Positions 54,516 through 64,000 of a DNA stretch of 64,000 bases are shown in pieces. The position numbers and the translations under genes were made by a program. The notes beneath the pieces are model-generated. The model had not been told where the DNA came from and searched no databases. It saw only the letters and a list, made by a program, of their open reading frames with translations. Source of the stretch: Rhizobium sp. CIAT894 (lineage in GTDB: Bacteria; Pseudomonadota; Alphaproteobacteria; Rhizobiales; Rhizobiaceae). The stretch covers positions 871,001 through 935,000 of the forward strand of contig NZ_CP020947.1 in NCBI RefSeq assembly GCF_000172795.2. Reading direction: 5' to 3'. The stretch's first letter is position 1. Every line of letters begins with the position of its first letter.

Positions 54516-54815
54516 GTCATTCTACCCTTGTCTTACCTGAGAGCCGATTTCCGGTCTTCTCCTTGGGACTTTTCGTCCTCTATGGCCGACAATAGGGGCC
54601 CGCCCTTCCGTACAGCTTAAAAATTGCGGTTAAGAAAACTTTGCCTCCTCTGATGGTTATCAAAACCGAATCCGGCAGGGTTTCCGGAAGGTGAACGGTG
54701 TGCTGTGCGGAAATGATGCATCCTGAGGTAAGCCTCAGGTAAGCTTTCCATGGCAAAATGGGCTTACCAGCAGTTCGTCGTTCTTTTAGAGATTTTGCCG
54801 AAAAGGGCGCTATTC
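54516..54815. other. 300-bp divergent upstream region of the DUF1217 repeat gene
   Basis: No gene is seen. It contains an AT-rich block near 54615-54645 (CTTAAAAATTGCGGTTAAG) and a hairpin or operator CCTGAGGTAAGCCTCAGG at 54722-54739, with AGGTAAGC repeated at 54726 and 54737. An in-frame ATG at 54750 is in this gap, but the family N-terminus begins at 54816. Confidence 0.5.
54722..54739. promoter_or_regulatory. perfect 7+4+7 palindrome upstream of the DUF1217 repeat gene
   Basis: CCTGAGG (54722-54728), TAAG, CCTCAGG (54733-54739). The second AGGTAAGC makes an overlapping direct repeat. It lies 76 bases before the chosen start and could be an operator or a hairpin in the leader. Confidence 0.4.
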
Positions 54816-57800
54816 ATGATCACGGCTTCCCTCGCTTACACGATCCTGTCGAAGGATATGACGTCCAGCCTCAACAAGGTTGCGTCTCAGGCGACGGTCA
54901 AGAAGGATGCCCAGTATTACGCCGACCATATCAACAAGGTCAAAGACGTCGACGACTTCCTCGGCGACTACAAGCTCTACAGCTATGCGATGAAGGCCTA
55001 TGGCCTCGAGGACATGACCTACGCCAAAGCCTTCATGAAGAAGGTGCTGGAAAGCGATCTGACCGACCCCAACAGCTACGCCAACAAGCTTTCCGATACG
55101 CGCTACCGCGAATTCGCCGCCGCCTTCAATTTCAATGCGCCTGCCAAGGACGTGCAGACGGACGCGCAGGAGGACGACATGATCGGCCTCTACAAGCAGT
55201 CCTTCGCCGATGCCGACAAGGCGGCGAGCGCCGAGAGCACCTATTACAGCAATAATATCGACAGCGTGCAGACGGTCGATGATCTGGTCAACAATACCCG
55301 GCTGCGCACCTATGTGCTGAAGACGTTCAACATCGATCCCACCTATGCGTCGAAGGACTTTCTGCGCCAGGTGCTGACGAGCGATATCAACGACCCCTCG
55401 AGCGTCGTCAACACGCAAGGCGGCGACAAATACAAGGCGCTTGCCGCCCAGTTCAGCTTCAATGCCGACGGCACCGTCACCGGCACGGCGCAGACCGCCG
55501 CGCAGAAGGCCTCGGTCATCGAGACCTATACGCTGAATTCCCAGTCGGTCATCATCGACAATTCGGTCGGTTCGGATGTCTACTATGTCGGCGCGACGGC
55601 GGCCGAATATAACAAGGCCTATTACACGGCGAAGATCGGCACGATCACCAATGTCGACGATCTGGTCGCCGACAAACGCCTGACCTCCTACATCACGACG
55701 GCCTACAGCATGGGCGCCGACTTCACCGCCGCAGCGCTGCGCACGGTGCTGACCGATCCGGGCTATGCCCAGCTGATGGGTTTTACCAATGTCTACAATG
55801 CTTTCAACTTCAAGGCTGACGGATCGACCTCCAGCACGGCGCGCGTCCAGTCGGTCGACCAGGCGAATAAACTGAAATCGGCTGCATCGAGCACGACCAA
55901 CTATTATTCGGTGACCTCGCAGTCGAGCGCCATCACCAATGTCGACGATCTGCTGGCCGATAGCGTCATGGCGCGCTACATCAAGGATGCCTATGGCCTC
56001 GGCACGAGTTTCAGCAATGCCGACCTGAAGAATATCCTGACCGATTCGACCTATGCCGCGGCCCAGGGCCACGCCGATCTCAATGCCGACTTCAACTTCA
56101 ATGCGGACGGTTCGATCAACGGTTCGGCGATCCAGACTGCGGCTCAGCGCAAGTCGACCACCGACAAGTCGGCGGCGAACGCAGCGCATTTCAACAGCAT
56201 GATCGGCAGTGTCACCAGTGTCGACGACATCATGTCCGATCCCGTGGCGGTCAGCTATCTCAGAACCAGCATGCAGGTTGCAGACAGCGTCTCCGATGCG
56301 ACGCTGAGGACCTTCCTCGTCGATCGCACCGCGGCCAGCGCTCAGGGCTACAGCGACGTCCACGATCTCTTCAATTTCAAGGCGGACGGATCGGTCGCGA
56401 CCCTTTACGCCTCCCAGACGGCTGCGCAAAGCGCCAGCACTGCAGGCAAGGCCGACGATGCCGCCGTCTATTACCAGGCGACGATCGCCGGCATCTCGAA
56501 TGTCGATCAGTTGCTGACGGACAGCAGGCTGAACAATTTCGTGCGCAACGCTTTCGGTATCCCGTCCACCGTCACCGACGTCAATCTTCGCGCGATCCTC
56601 ACCGACCAGAGCGGCACCGGCACCTATGCCGACGTTGCCGCCGCCTTCAACTTCAAGGCGGACGGCACGCTCAAGGACGGCATGGCCGCGCAGACGGCCA
56701 CCCAGATCCGCGACACGAAGTTTGCCGCCAGCACCCGCACGGACGATTATTCGGCGCGGATGTCGACGATCGGCAATGTCGACGATCTTCTCGCCGACGA
56801 CGCGATCACCAATTTCCTGAAGAGCACCTATAATCTGCCGACGGGCATTTCGAACGCCGATCTGAAGAGCATCCTGACCGATGCGACTGCGGCCGCCGCT
56901 GCCGGCCACGCCGATCTCAACGCCGATTTCAATTTTGCCGCCGATGGATCGCTGCCGGTGGTAAGCTCGGTCCAGACGGCCGATCAGGCGCAGACCACCA
57001 ACGACAATTATATGGCGCGCTACGACGACGAGCGCGACGAGGCGATTGACGAGGTCGCCTCCAATTATTCGAAGATGATGGCCGACAGCAGCAGCCTGTT
57101 GAACTTTTCCGACATCAAGACCGTCAACGACTTCATGCGCACCAATAAGACGGCCGATTTCAGCAAGAGCAACGACAACCTGCCGGATCCCTATCATGTG
57201 GCGCTACAGGCCTTCGGCCTGACGGACCAGGAAGTATCGCGCTCGATGATGCGCAAGATCCTGACGAGCGATGCCTACGACCCGAAGGGTTATATCGCCT
57301 CGCTGAAGGACGAGCGCATTACCAATCTCGCCCGCGCCTTCAATTTCGGTCCTGACGGCAAGGCGGCCGCCCCCTTCCAGGCGCTGCCCGACGCGACAAT
57401 GGCCAAATACGCCACCGACTACAAGGCGCATGTGACCATGCTGCTGAAGGCCGGCCCGGTGAAGGACAAGGCATCCAAGGACGCGACGACCGAAGTCAAC
57501 TATTTCGCCAAGGGCATGGCGAAGGTGAAGTCGCTCGACGATTTCCTCGACGACAGCCGCCTGACCGATCTTGTTCTGAAGGCGAATAATCTCGATCCGA
57601 AGGATTACGACAAGGCGACGCTGAAGAAGATCTTCACCTCCGATCCCGACGACAAGAAGAGCTACCTCAACACCAAGGCCGATGCGCGCTTCAAGGATAT
57701 CGTCGCCGCCTTCAACTTCGACAAGGACGGCAATCTGACTCGTGCCAAGATGGGCACCATCCAGAACAAGGCGGCGGAAGACCGTACCCAGCAGCTCTAT

Positions 57801-58151
57801 GTCCAGCAGACGATGGAAACGCAGCAGGGTGAAAGCAATGACGGCGTCCGCCTGGCGCTCTATTTCAGCCGCAAGGCCCCGAGCATCACCTCGATCTATT
57901 CGATCCTCGGCGACAGGGCGCTTTATCAGGTGATCACAACTGCCTACAGCCTGCCGTCGCAGATGTCGGGCATGGACGTCGCCAAGCAGGCCGACCTCAT
58001 CAACCGCTTCGTCAAGCTCGAGGATCTCCAGGATCCGAAGAAGGTCGACAAGCTGCTGCGCCGGTTCACCGCCATGTACGACGTCCAGAACAGCACCCAG
58101 CAATCGCCGGCGCTGCAGATCCTGACCGGCGGCGGCACGCAGCAGGCTTAA
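54816..58151 (+). CDS. giant protein of about ten tandem DUF1217-like repeats
   Basis: An 1111-residue protein. It begins MITASLAYTILSKDMTSSLNKVASQ, like the N-terminus of DUF1217 proteins coded in rhizobial flagellar clusters. Repeats of roughly 70-100 residues follow the pattern YY..xI..V..VDDLLxDxRL..Y...AYGL...LR.ILTD......AFNFxADG, near residues 33-110, 141-218, 268-338, 361-431, 457-525, 551-618, 643-711, 748-843, 895-973 and a partial one at 1016-1090. Repeats 3-7 are the shortest and most alike; 1, 8 and 9 keep the fuller form. No signal peptide or membrane helix, and no cysteine noticed. Flagellar-type export or a filament role is inference from the family. ATG 54816 is preferred over 54750 on N-terminal similarity. 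It stands alone. Confidence 0.82.
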   Translation: MITASLAYTILSKDMTSSLNKVASQATVKKDAQYYADHINKVKDVDDFLGDYKLYSYAMKAYGLEDMTYAKAFMKKVLESDLTDPNSYANKLSDTRYREFAAAFNFNAPAKDVQTDAQEDDMIGLYKQSFADADKAASAESTYYSNNIDSVQTVDDLVNNTRLRTYVLKTFNIDPTYASKDFLRQVLTSDINDPSSVVNTQGGDKYKALAAQFSFNADGTVTGTAQTAAQKASVIETYTLNSQSVIIDNSVGSDVYYVGATAAEYNKAYYTAKIGTITNVDDLVADKRLTSYITTAYSMGADFTAAALRTVLTDPGYAQLMGFTNVYNAFNFKADGSTSSTARVQSVDQANKLKSAASSTTNYYSVTSQSSAITNVDDLLADSVMARYIKDAYGLGTSFSNADLKNILTDSTYAAAQGHADLNADFNFNADGSINGSAIQTAAQRKSTTDKSAANAAHFNSMIGSVTSVDDIMSDPVAVSYLRTSMQVADSVSDATLRTFLVDRTAASAQGYSDVHDLFNFKADGSVATLYASQTAAQSASTAGKADDAAVYYQATIAGISNVDQLLTDSRLNNFVRNAFGIPSTVTDVNLRAILTDQSGTGTYADVAAAFNFKADGTLKDGMAAQTATQIRDTKFAASTRTDDYSARMSTIGNVDDLLADDAITNFLKSTYNLPTGISNADLKSILTDATAAAAAGHADLNADFNFAADGSLPVVSSVQTADQAQTTNDNYMARYDDERDEAIDEVASNYSKMMADSSSLLNFSDIKTVNDFMRTNKTADFSKSNDNLPDPYHVALQAFGLTDQEVSRSMMRKILTSDAYDPKGYIASLKDERITNLARAFNFGPDGKAAAPFQALPDATMAKYATDYKAHVTMLLKAGPVKDKASKDATTEVNYFAKGMAKVKSLDDFLDDSRLTDLVLKANNLDPKDYDKATLKKIFTSDPDDKKSYLNTKADARFKDIVAAFNFDKDGNLTRAKMGTIQNKAAEDRTQQLYVQQTMETQQGESNDGVRLALYFSRKAPSITSIYSILGDRALYQVITTAYSLPSQMSGMDVAKQADLINRFVKLEDLQDPKKVDKLLRRFTAMYDVQNSTQQSPALQILTGGGTQQA

Positions 58152-58308
58152 GGTGGGTCCGGCGGAAGTGCGCAATGATTGGCGCTGACGGTTGCCCCTA
58201 GCGAGCGCAGGAATGAGGGAGGAGAGGAAAGCCCTTTCCAGCGGCCGCACGACGACGCCCCGCCGCATTGCCAATCGCCGGATAAGGGGCAAACCCCATT
58301 CGTCAACC

Positions 58309-59745
58309 TCACCCTTCGAGGCTGACAACCTTCCCCGGGTTCATGATATCAGCCGGATCGAAGGCGCGTTTGATGCGGCGCATCAGGTCGATTTCGATCG
58401 CCGGACGGATTGCCGCCAGTTCGTCGCGCTTCAGCTGGCCGATGCCGTGTTCGGCCGAGATCGAGCCGCCCTGCGCCAGCACCAGCCCGTGGACGATATG
58501 GTTCATTTCGCGCCAGCGGGCGATGAAGGCGGCCTTGTCGGCGCCGACCGGCTGGGAAATATTGTAATGGATATTGCCATCGCCCATATGGCCGAAGGCG
58601 CAGATGCGGGCGCCCGGCATCGCCGCCATGACCGCTTCTTCGGCCTCGGCCATGAAATGCGGGATCCGCGACACCGGCACGGAAACATCGTGCTTGATCG
58701 ACCCGCCTTCGGGCTTCTGGGCATCCGACATGCTCTCGCGCATGTGCCAGATCGCCTTCTGCTGCGCGACCGAGGCGGCAATTGCGGCATCCAGCACCAG
58801 CCCGGCCTCAAAACCCTGTTCGAGCACGCCGTTCATCATCCGCTCCGCCGTCTCGGCCGAGTCGGACGTCGAAATGTCGATCAGCACGTACCAGGGATAG
58901 GCCGTGTCCAAGGGATCGCGCACGCCGTCGATGTGGCGGGTGGTGATCTCGACGCCGAAACGCGGCATCAGCTCGAAACCGGTAAGAGAGGCGCCGCAGA
59001 GACTGGCGGCAAGGTTGAAGAGGCCGAGCGCATCCTCGACCGAATTCACGCCGGCGAATGCCACCTGATGGCCGAGTGGCTGCGGAAACAGCTTCAGCAC
59101 CGCGCCGGTGATGATGCCGAGCGTGCCTTCCGCACCGATGAAGAGGTCGCGCAGGTCATAGCCGGTATTATCCTTCTTCAGGCGGCGCAGTCCGTCCCAG
59201 ATCTCGCCGGTCGGCAGCACCACTTCAAGGCCGAGACAGAGCTGGCGCATATTGCCATAGGCCAATACGGCCGTGCCGCCGGCATTGGTGGAAAGATTGC
59301 CGCCGATGCGGCAGGAGCCCTCCGAGCCGAGCGACAGCGGAAACAGCCGCCCATGCGCCTCGGCCGCCTTCTGCACTTCGGCCAGAATGGCGCCGCCATC
59401 GGCGACCAGGACGTTGGCCACCGGATCGACATCGCGGATTCTGTTCATGCGCTCGAGCGACAGGATGATATCGGCCTTGCCGGCGCGCGGCGTCTGGCCG
59501 CCGACGAGGCCGGTATTGCCGGTCTGCGGCACGATCGCCGTTCCGGTCTCCGTCGCAAGCTTCATGATATCGGAGACTTCCTCGACCGAGCCGGGTTTCA
59601 GCAGCAGAGGGGAGGAGCCATGATAGAGGCCGCGGTTTTCGATCAGATGCGGCGCAAGATCGGCCTCGCCCCGAAGCGCGTATTTGTCGCCGACGATGGC
59701 GGCGAAGCGGGCGAGAAGATCGGGGGAAATGCCGGGGCTGCTCAT
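58309..59745 (-). CDS. FAD-linked oxidase, D-lactate/D-2-hydroxyglutarate dehydrogenase-like
   Basis: A 478-residue flavoprotein of the FAD-binding type 4 family. The FAD domain shows VPQTGNTGLVGGQTP near residue 70 and GSEGSCRIGGNLSTNAGGTAVL near 140; the C-terminal cap has FGHMGDGNIHYN near 380, with the metal-binding histidines, and SAEHGIGQLKRDELA near 430. This set occurs in D-2-hydroxyglutarate dehydrogenases, D-lactate dehydrogenases and GlcD; the substrate is a 2-hydroxyacid but not decided here. It follows the Sua5-type gene by 34 bases on the minus strand. ATG 59745 is the family start. Confidence 0.88.
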   Translation of the reverse strand: MSSPGISPDLLARFAAIVGDKYALRGEADLAPHLIENRGLYHGSSPLLLKPGSVEEVSDIMKLATETGTAIVPQTGNTGLVGGQTPRAGKADIILSLERMNRIRDVDPVANVLVADGGAILAEVQKAAEAHGRLFPLSLGSEGSCRIGGNLSTNAGGTAVLAYGNMRQLCLGLEVVLPTGEIWDGLRRLKKDNTGYDLRDLFIGAEGTLGIITGAVLKLFPQPLGHQVAFAGVNSVEDALGLFNLAASLCGASLTGFELMPRFGVEITTRHIDGVRDPLDTAYPWYVLIDISTSDSAETAERMMNGVLEQGFEAGLVLDAAIAASVAQQKAIWHMRESMSDAQKPEGGSIKHDVSVPVSRIPHFMAEAEEAVMAAMPGARICAFGHMGDGNIHYNISQPVGADKAAFIARWREMNHIVHGLVLAQGGSISAEHGIGQLKRDELAAIRPAIEIDLMRRIKRAFDPADIMNPGKVVSLEG

Positions 59746-59779
59746 CAGATCGATCCTCTCTCGCGTCCTATAAGGTCTG

Positions 59780-60754
<975 letters not shown>

Positions 60755-60822
60755 ATGCTGCCCGTGTCTGGTTCCGGCAGTCATTAGGCTTTCCGTCGCC
60801 CGCGATCAATCGCCTTGTTTGT

Positions 60823-61431
60823 TCACAATTGGCGGATGATTTCGCGCAGCTGTTCGTTGCGGGCGCCGAGCAGCAGGATGTTGCGGATCGCTGCCTGCGG
60901 ATCGTGGGTGCGGAAGAGCAGCCCGTTGCCGCGCACCGACCGGTCGATGGTCATTTTTTCCACGGAGTTCTCACCCGGCTTGATCGCGACAGCGAAATAC
61001 ATGCGGGAATAGCCGACATCGATTCGTTCGAAGAAGTTGTCGTTCTCGCCGATATCGGAATAAAAATTGGCGATATAGAAGGCCCAGCTGACCTCTTCGT
61101 AATGGGCGAACTTCGTCCGTGCTGCGGTGACGTGGCAATAGCCGAGATGCGGGCTGTCCTCCAGCGTCCGGTGGAAGATCATCTTCGGAAACTGGATCGA
61201 GTGGTGAAAGCCGTTGATGTGCTGATGCGTCTTCTCGCCGGCCACCTGCAGTTTGCGTCCGGTTTTGGCGGCGACCTCGTCATGGGTGAGATAGCGCTTT
61301 TCCTCGGCCAGCCAGTGCCGCCGTTCGCGGGGAATGCGGCCGGTGCGCAGGAATTCGGAATGCGCGGCAACCAGCTGCGGCTCCTGCGATCTGCTCGTTT
61401 CTTTCGCGTCGAAATACCGGAGTTTGGCCAT
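60823..61431 (-). CDS. conserved rhizobial protein of unknown function (DUF6656-like)
   Basis: A 202-residue soluble protein (MAKLRYFDAKETSRSQEPQLV...) without signal peptide or membrane helices. It is rich in His, Phe and Tyr in the middle (KTHQHINGFHHSIQFPKMIFHRTLEDSPHLGYCHVTAARTKFAHYEEVSW), which could hold a metal or cofactor. I think it resembles a family named DUF6656, but no function is known to me. It shares the strand of the Sua5-type gene 69 bases further on and may be co-transcribed with it. Confidence 0.6.
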   Translation of the reverse strand: MAKLRYFDAKETSRSQEPQLVAAHSEFLRTGRIPRERRHWLAEEKRYLTHDEVAAKTGRKLQVAGEKTHQHINGFHHSIQFPKMIFHRTLEDSPHLGYCHVTAARTKFAHYEEVSWAFYIANFYSDIGENDNFFERIDVGYSRMYFAVAIKPGENSVEKMTIDRSVRGNGLLFRTHDPQAAIRNILLLGARNEQLREIIRQL

Positions 61432-61854
61432 GGTTCGCGTGCTTCGTCGGTCTCGGATCGTCAGCAGGATAGGAGCGTATGCTTAAGGCCGTGTTAAAAC
61501 GGCGCCAGCGGCCGCCTGCATGGAGGGTCGATGTCCGCCGATGTCGCAAATGCGATGATCGTGGCCGTCTGGCCGCCTCGCTCTTTGCGGATCGGGTCTT
61601 TACGCCATGTCGCAATTGACGATAATGGCCTGCGGAGTCGGGTGATGCGATCGCTCCGGACGGGCTGCTTGCATCCTGTCGTCAATTTCGAAGCCGATGT
61701 CGCATTACAACCAAGCGGCAGACAACCCAGATGATTAAATGGGCTCAGGTGATTAAATGACCGCCATGAACAATTCTCTCGAAGGAGAAGGAAGCGGGCG
61801 CGCTTCCGCCGGCCTTCAGCGTAAGGCGGCAACCGGGTGCACGAGGACATGAAG
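61432..61854. other. 420-bp divergent gap before the Rieske oxygenase gene
   Basis: No gene is convincing. ATGTCGCA occurs three times (61541, 61607, 61697), the first inside TCGCAAATGCGA (61543-61554), a 5+2+5 palindrome. GATGATTAAATGGGC and GGTGATTAAATGACC near 61731 and 61749 form a direct repeat of TGATTAAATG 19 bases apart. Such repeats could be operator sites for the regulator of the oxygenase gene. Confidence 0.4.
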
Positions 61855-63099
61855 ATGGATATTCGCAGCAACGTTTTGCGGCAGCTCAAGAACCGCCGGG
61901 AAGGCTTCAGCCTCGAACGGCCGTTCTATATCGACGAGGATTATTTCCAGCTCGACATGGAGATGATCTATTATCGCGACTGGCTGTTTATCGGCCATGA
62001 TTGCGAACTGCCGAAGGCCGGCGCCTATTTCACCGTCCAGATCGGCAGCTATCCCGTCGTCATCGTCCGCGGCAAAGACAATGTCATCCGCGCCTTCCAC
62101 AATAGCTGTCGTCATCGCGGCTCGCGCGTCTGCACCAAGGAGCACGGCTCCTCCGTGCGCCTCGTCTGCCCCTATCACCAGTGGACCTACGATCTTGAAG
62201 GCAAGCTCGCCTTCGCCCGCCATATGGGCGATGATTTCGACAAGACGGGCTTCAACCTGAAACCCGTCCATTGCGAAGTCGTCGCAGGCTATGTGTTCAT
62301 CTGCCTTGCCAATACCGCTCCGGACTTCCAGCCGGTGCGCGACAAGATCGAGCCCTATGTCGCGCCGCACCGGATCAGCGAGAGCAAGGTCGCCTTCCAG
62401 AGCACGATCATCGAGAAGGGCAACTGGAAGCTCGTCTGGGAAAATAACCGCGAGTGTTATCACTGCGCCGCCAACCACCCCGAGCTCTGCCGCACCTATC
62501 CCGAAGCCCCGAGCGTCACCGGCACGGATGGCGGCGCCGACGATCCGGAGATCGCCGGCCATTGGGCGCGCTGCGAGGCTGCCGGCCTGCCGAGCAAGTT
62601 CCAGATTTCGCCGGACGGTCAGTTCCGCACCGCCCGCATGCCGCTGATCGAAGATGCCGAAAGCTACACCATGTCGGGCAAGCGCGCCGTCAAGCGCCCG
62701 CTCGCCGACGATATCTCGATCAGCCATATCGGCACCATGCTGCTCTTCCACTATCCGACGACGTGGAACCACCTGCTGGGCGACCACGCCATCTCCTTCC
62801 GGGTGTTGCCGCTCAGCGCCAACGAGACGGCGGTGACCACCAAGTGGCTCGTCCACAAGGACGCCGTCGAAGGCGTGGATTACAATCTCGAGGAACTGAC
62901 CCACGTCTGGACCGAGACCAACGACCAGGATCGCCGCATCGTCGAGGAAAATGCTTTCGGCATTCACTCGCCGGCCTATGAGCCCGGCCCTTATTCCTCG
63001 CTGCATGAGGGCGGCGTCATGCAGTTCCTCGAATGGTATTCGAACTTCATGGTGAACCGCCTGCAGGGCGACCAGGCGAAAATCTCCGCCGTCGCCTGA
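61855..63099 (+). CDS. Rieske-type oxygenase large subunit, glycine-betaine/stachydrine demethylase-like
   Basis: A 414-residue ring-hydroxylating-type oxygenase. The Rieske cluster ligands are in CRHRGSRVC (about 89-97) and VCPYHQWTYDLEG near 110-122. The mononuclear iron site has WENNRECYHCAANHPEL near residue 200. WKLVWENNRECYHC and the overall length match GbcA and Stc2-type N-demethylases of quaternary amines. No reductase gene (gbcB-like) lies beside it in the window, so it must borrow one. ATG 61855 (MDIRSNVLRQL) is preferred with GAGGA 7 bases upstream; GTG 61837 and ATG 61849 are in frame. Family A repeats start 3 bases after the stop. Confidence 0.85.
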   Translation: MDIRSNVLRQLKNRREGFSLERPFYIDEDYFQLDMEMIYYRDWLFIGHDCELPKAGAYFTVQIGSYPVVIVRGKDNVIRAFHNSCRHRGSRVCTKEHGSSVRLVCPYHQWTYDLEGKLAFARHMGDDFDKTGFNLKPVHCEVVAGYVFICLANTAPDFQPVRDKIEPYVAPHRISESKVAFQSTIIEKGNWKLVWENNRECYHCAANHPELCRTYPEAPSVTGTDGGADDPEIAGHWARCEAAGLPSKFQISPDGQFRTARMPLIEDAESYTMSGKRAVKRPLADDISISHIGTMLLFHYPTTWNHLLGDHAISFRVLPLSANETAVTTKWLVHKDAVEGVDYNLEELTHVWTETNDQDRRIVEENAFGIHSPAYEPGPYSSLHEGGVMQFLEWYSNFMVNRLQGDQAKISAVA

Positions 63100-63102
63100 T
63101 TG

Positions 63103-63325
63103 ATGCATGTCGCCTGGAAGTGTTCAGCGGTTCCAGGATAACGACATGCATGTAAGAAAGAATCTATGTCGCCTGGAAGTGTGCAGCGGTTCCGGGATAA
63201 CGACATGCATCGAAGAAAGAATCCATGTCGCCTGGAAGTGTGCAGCGGTTCCAGGATAACGACATGCATCGAAGAAAGAATCCATGTCGCCCGGAACTGT
63301 GCAGCGGTTCCGGGATGACGCCCTC
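63103..63325. repeat. tandem array of four family A palindromes, 59-bp period
   Basis: Units start at 63103, 63162, 63221 and 63280. The first keeps ATGCATGTCGCCTGG, later ones start ATCTATG or ATCCATG. Cores read GTGTTCAGCGG or GTGTGCAGCGG; arms are CCTGG/CCAGG, CCTGG/CCGGG (one mismatch) or CCCGG/CCGGG. The last unit decays at its right end (GGGATGACGCCCTCCATG). It begins 3 bases after the oxygenase stop. Confidence 0.94.
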
Positions 63326-63480
63326 CATGAAACAAATTGCTTGAGGCGTTTCCGGTTAATCTCCGGTTCAGTTCGATTTCTCTAAAAGGGAAAGCAGCCG
63401 GGGCCGGCCTCTTTCGGAACCATTCGGGCGCGAAAGCGTTGCTGGGCAGGCGGTGCTCGCTGTTTGAATGGGAGAGAGAA

Positions 63481-63966
63481 ATGATCGGGCTGAGAAATAA
63501 GATCGCGACAGCAATTCTCGCTGCCGCAGTCCTTCTGACAGGTTTCGTGCCGTCGCAGGCAATCCAGATACCCACCGCCCCGCAGGTGGAAAAATCCTCC
63601 GCCGTCGAGAACGTTCAGTACCGCCGCTACTATCGCGGCGATTATTACCGGCCCGGCTATCGCCCCGGCGCCTACTATCGCCCTGGCGCCTACTACCGGC
63701 CCGGCTATTACGGCGGCTATCGCGGATATTCTTATTATCGCCCGGGCTACCGTCATTATAACGGCTACTGGTATCCGCTCGCCGCCTTCGGCGCCGGCGC
63801 AGTCATCGGCGGCGCCATCGCCGCTCCGCGTTACGTCGAGCCCGCGCCCAGCATGGGTTCGGCTCACGTCGCCTGGTGCGCCAATCGCTACCGGTCCTAT
63901 CGGGCTTACGACAACACCTTCCAGCCCTATAACGGCCCGCGCCAGCAATGCTATTCGCCTTATTAA
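63481..63966 (+). CDS. BA14K family exported protein
   Basis: A 161-residue protein. A signal peptide (about 1-27, [20 protein letters not shown]) precedes a Tyr/Arg/Gly/Pro-rich repeat region (about 47-95, [20 protein letters not shown]), a short hydrophobic glycine stretch ([15 protein letters not shown]) and the C-terminal BA14K motif [19 protein letters not shown]...QQCYSPY near 130-161. The founding member is a 14-kDa Brucella surface antigen with lectin-like behaviour. The frame is open upstream to 63337 but the ATG at 63481, with GGGAGAGAG before it, starts the signal peptide. A surface role is likely; the ligand is unknown. Confidence 0.9.
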   Translation: MIGLRNKIATAILAAAVLLTGFVPSQAIQIPTAPQVEKSSAVENVQYRRYYRGDYYRPGYRPGAYYRPGAYYRPGYYGGYRGYSYYRPGYRHYNGYWYPLAAFGAGAVIGGAIAAPRYVEPAPSMGSAHVAWCANRYRSYRAYDNTFQPYNGPRQQCYSPY

Positions 63967-64000
63967 GGCGACGCATTTGTCCCTCACCCTCTCCCCCGTA
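63967..64000. other. start of another repeat at the window edge
   Basis: GTCCCTCACCCTCTCCCC resembles the CCCTCACC arm at 37068 and the pyrimidine-rich ends of the other elements. The window ends before a second arm can be seen. Confidence 0.3.

Noticed and set aside
54810..57197. A 795-codon minus-strand frame opposite the DUF1217 repeat gene
   Set aside because: Shadow of the repeat gene: its own periodicity copies that of the plus strand, and its residues (rich in Gly, Ile, Arg, Asp) match no family.

Overview
This 64-kb window looks like a stretch of the main chromosome of a Rhizobium of the etli/leguminosarum group. It is GC-rich and codes densely on both strands. It carries rhizobial housekeeping blocks: an F0 ATP synthase operon with duplicated b subunits, lpxK next to waaA, kup, a BA14K protein and the small rhizobial families DUF2093, DUF2007 and DUF1217. 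Its intergenic gaps are packed with palindromic repeats of the kind called intergenic mosaic elements in rhizobia. I see no phage, no intact insertion sequence, no CRISPR array and no tRNA or rRNA gene. The species-level placement is inference from protein families and repeats, not a database match.

Layout. 1-2878: lipid A/Kdo genes (waaA, a HAD phosphatase, lpxK). 2994-5198 (minus): DUF2093 and mutL. 5404-8650: a PAS/receiver protein without a kinase, then a GGDEF-EAL protein, together a likely c-di-GMP signalling pair. 9544-12769 (minus): a sugar operon (lactonase, KDPGal aldolase, KDGal kinase, SDR) facing a divergent IclR regulator, which fits an oxidative De Ley-Doudoroff type route lacking its dehydratase here. 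13890-21614: a LuxR-type regulator, a cysteine-free Mrp ATPase, CorA and Kup ion transporters and a cell-wall hydrolase. 21887-24530: atpI-atpB-atpE-atpF'-atpF. 24958-33135: rnhB, a radical SAM protein, a small glycosyltransferase, moaB-ispE, a TPR protein and a polyprenyl diphosphate synthase. 33220-36879: DUF2007, a methyltransferase, mntH under a Fur/Mur-like operator, and an S49 peptidase. 37280-46882: glyQ on plus and glyS on minus, separated by a P-loop kinase, lemA, a second-type EPSP synthase, a DUF2207 membrane protein, purD and a small secreted protein. 47304-53868: tex, cfa, a histidine phosphatase, a MipA/OmpV porin-like protein and ubiA. 53949-63966: a conserved unknown, a 1111-residue protein of ten DUF1217-like repeats, an FAD oxidase with a Sua5-type tRNA enzyme, another unknown, an orphan Rieske oxygenase resembling glycine-betaine or stachydrine demethylases, and a BA14K protein.

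The most unusual features are the giant DUF1217 repeat protein and the repeat ecology. Several palindromic families share one asymmetric core (GTGTGnAGCGGTT-like) while their arms change together. Copies sit within a few bases of stop codons, form 57- or 59-bp tandem arrays, and in one case supply the start codon and first residues of ispE. Further points are the EPSP synthase paralogue lodged between lemA and the DUF2207 gene, a CCCCA-N5-TGGGG motif found at two promoters-like sites, and a strongly structured 640-bp gene-free stretch upstream of mrp.
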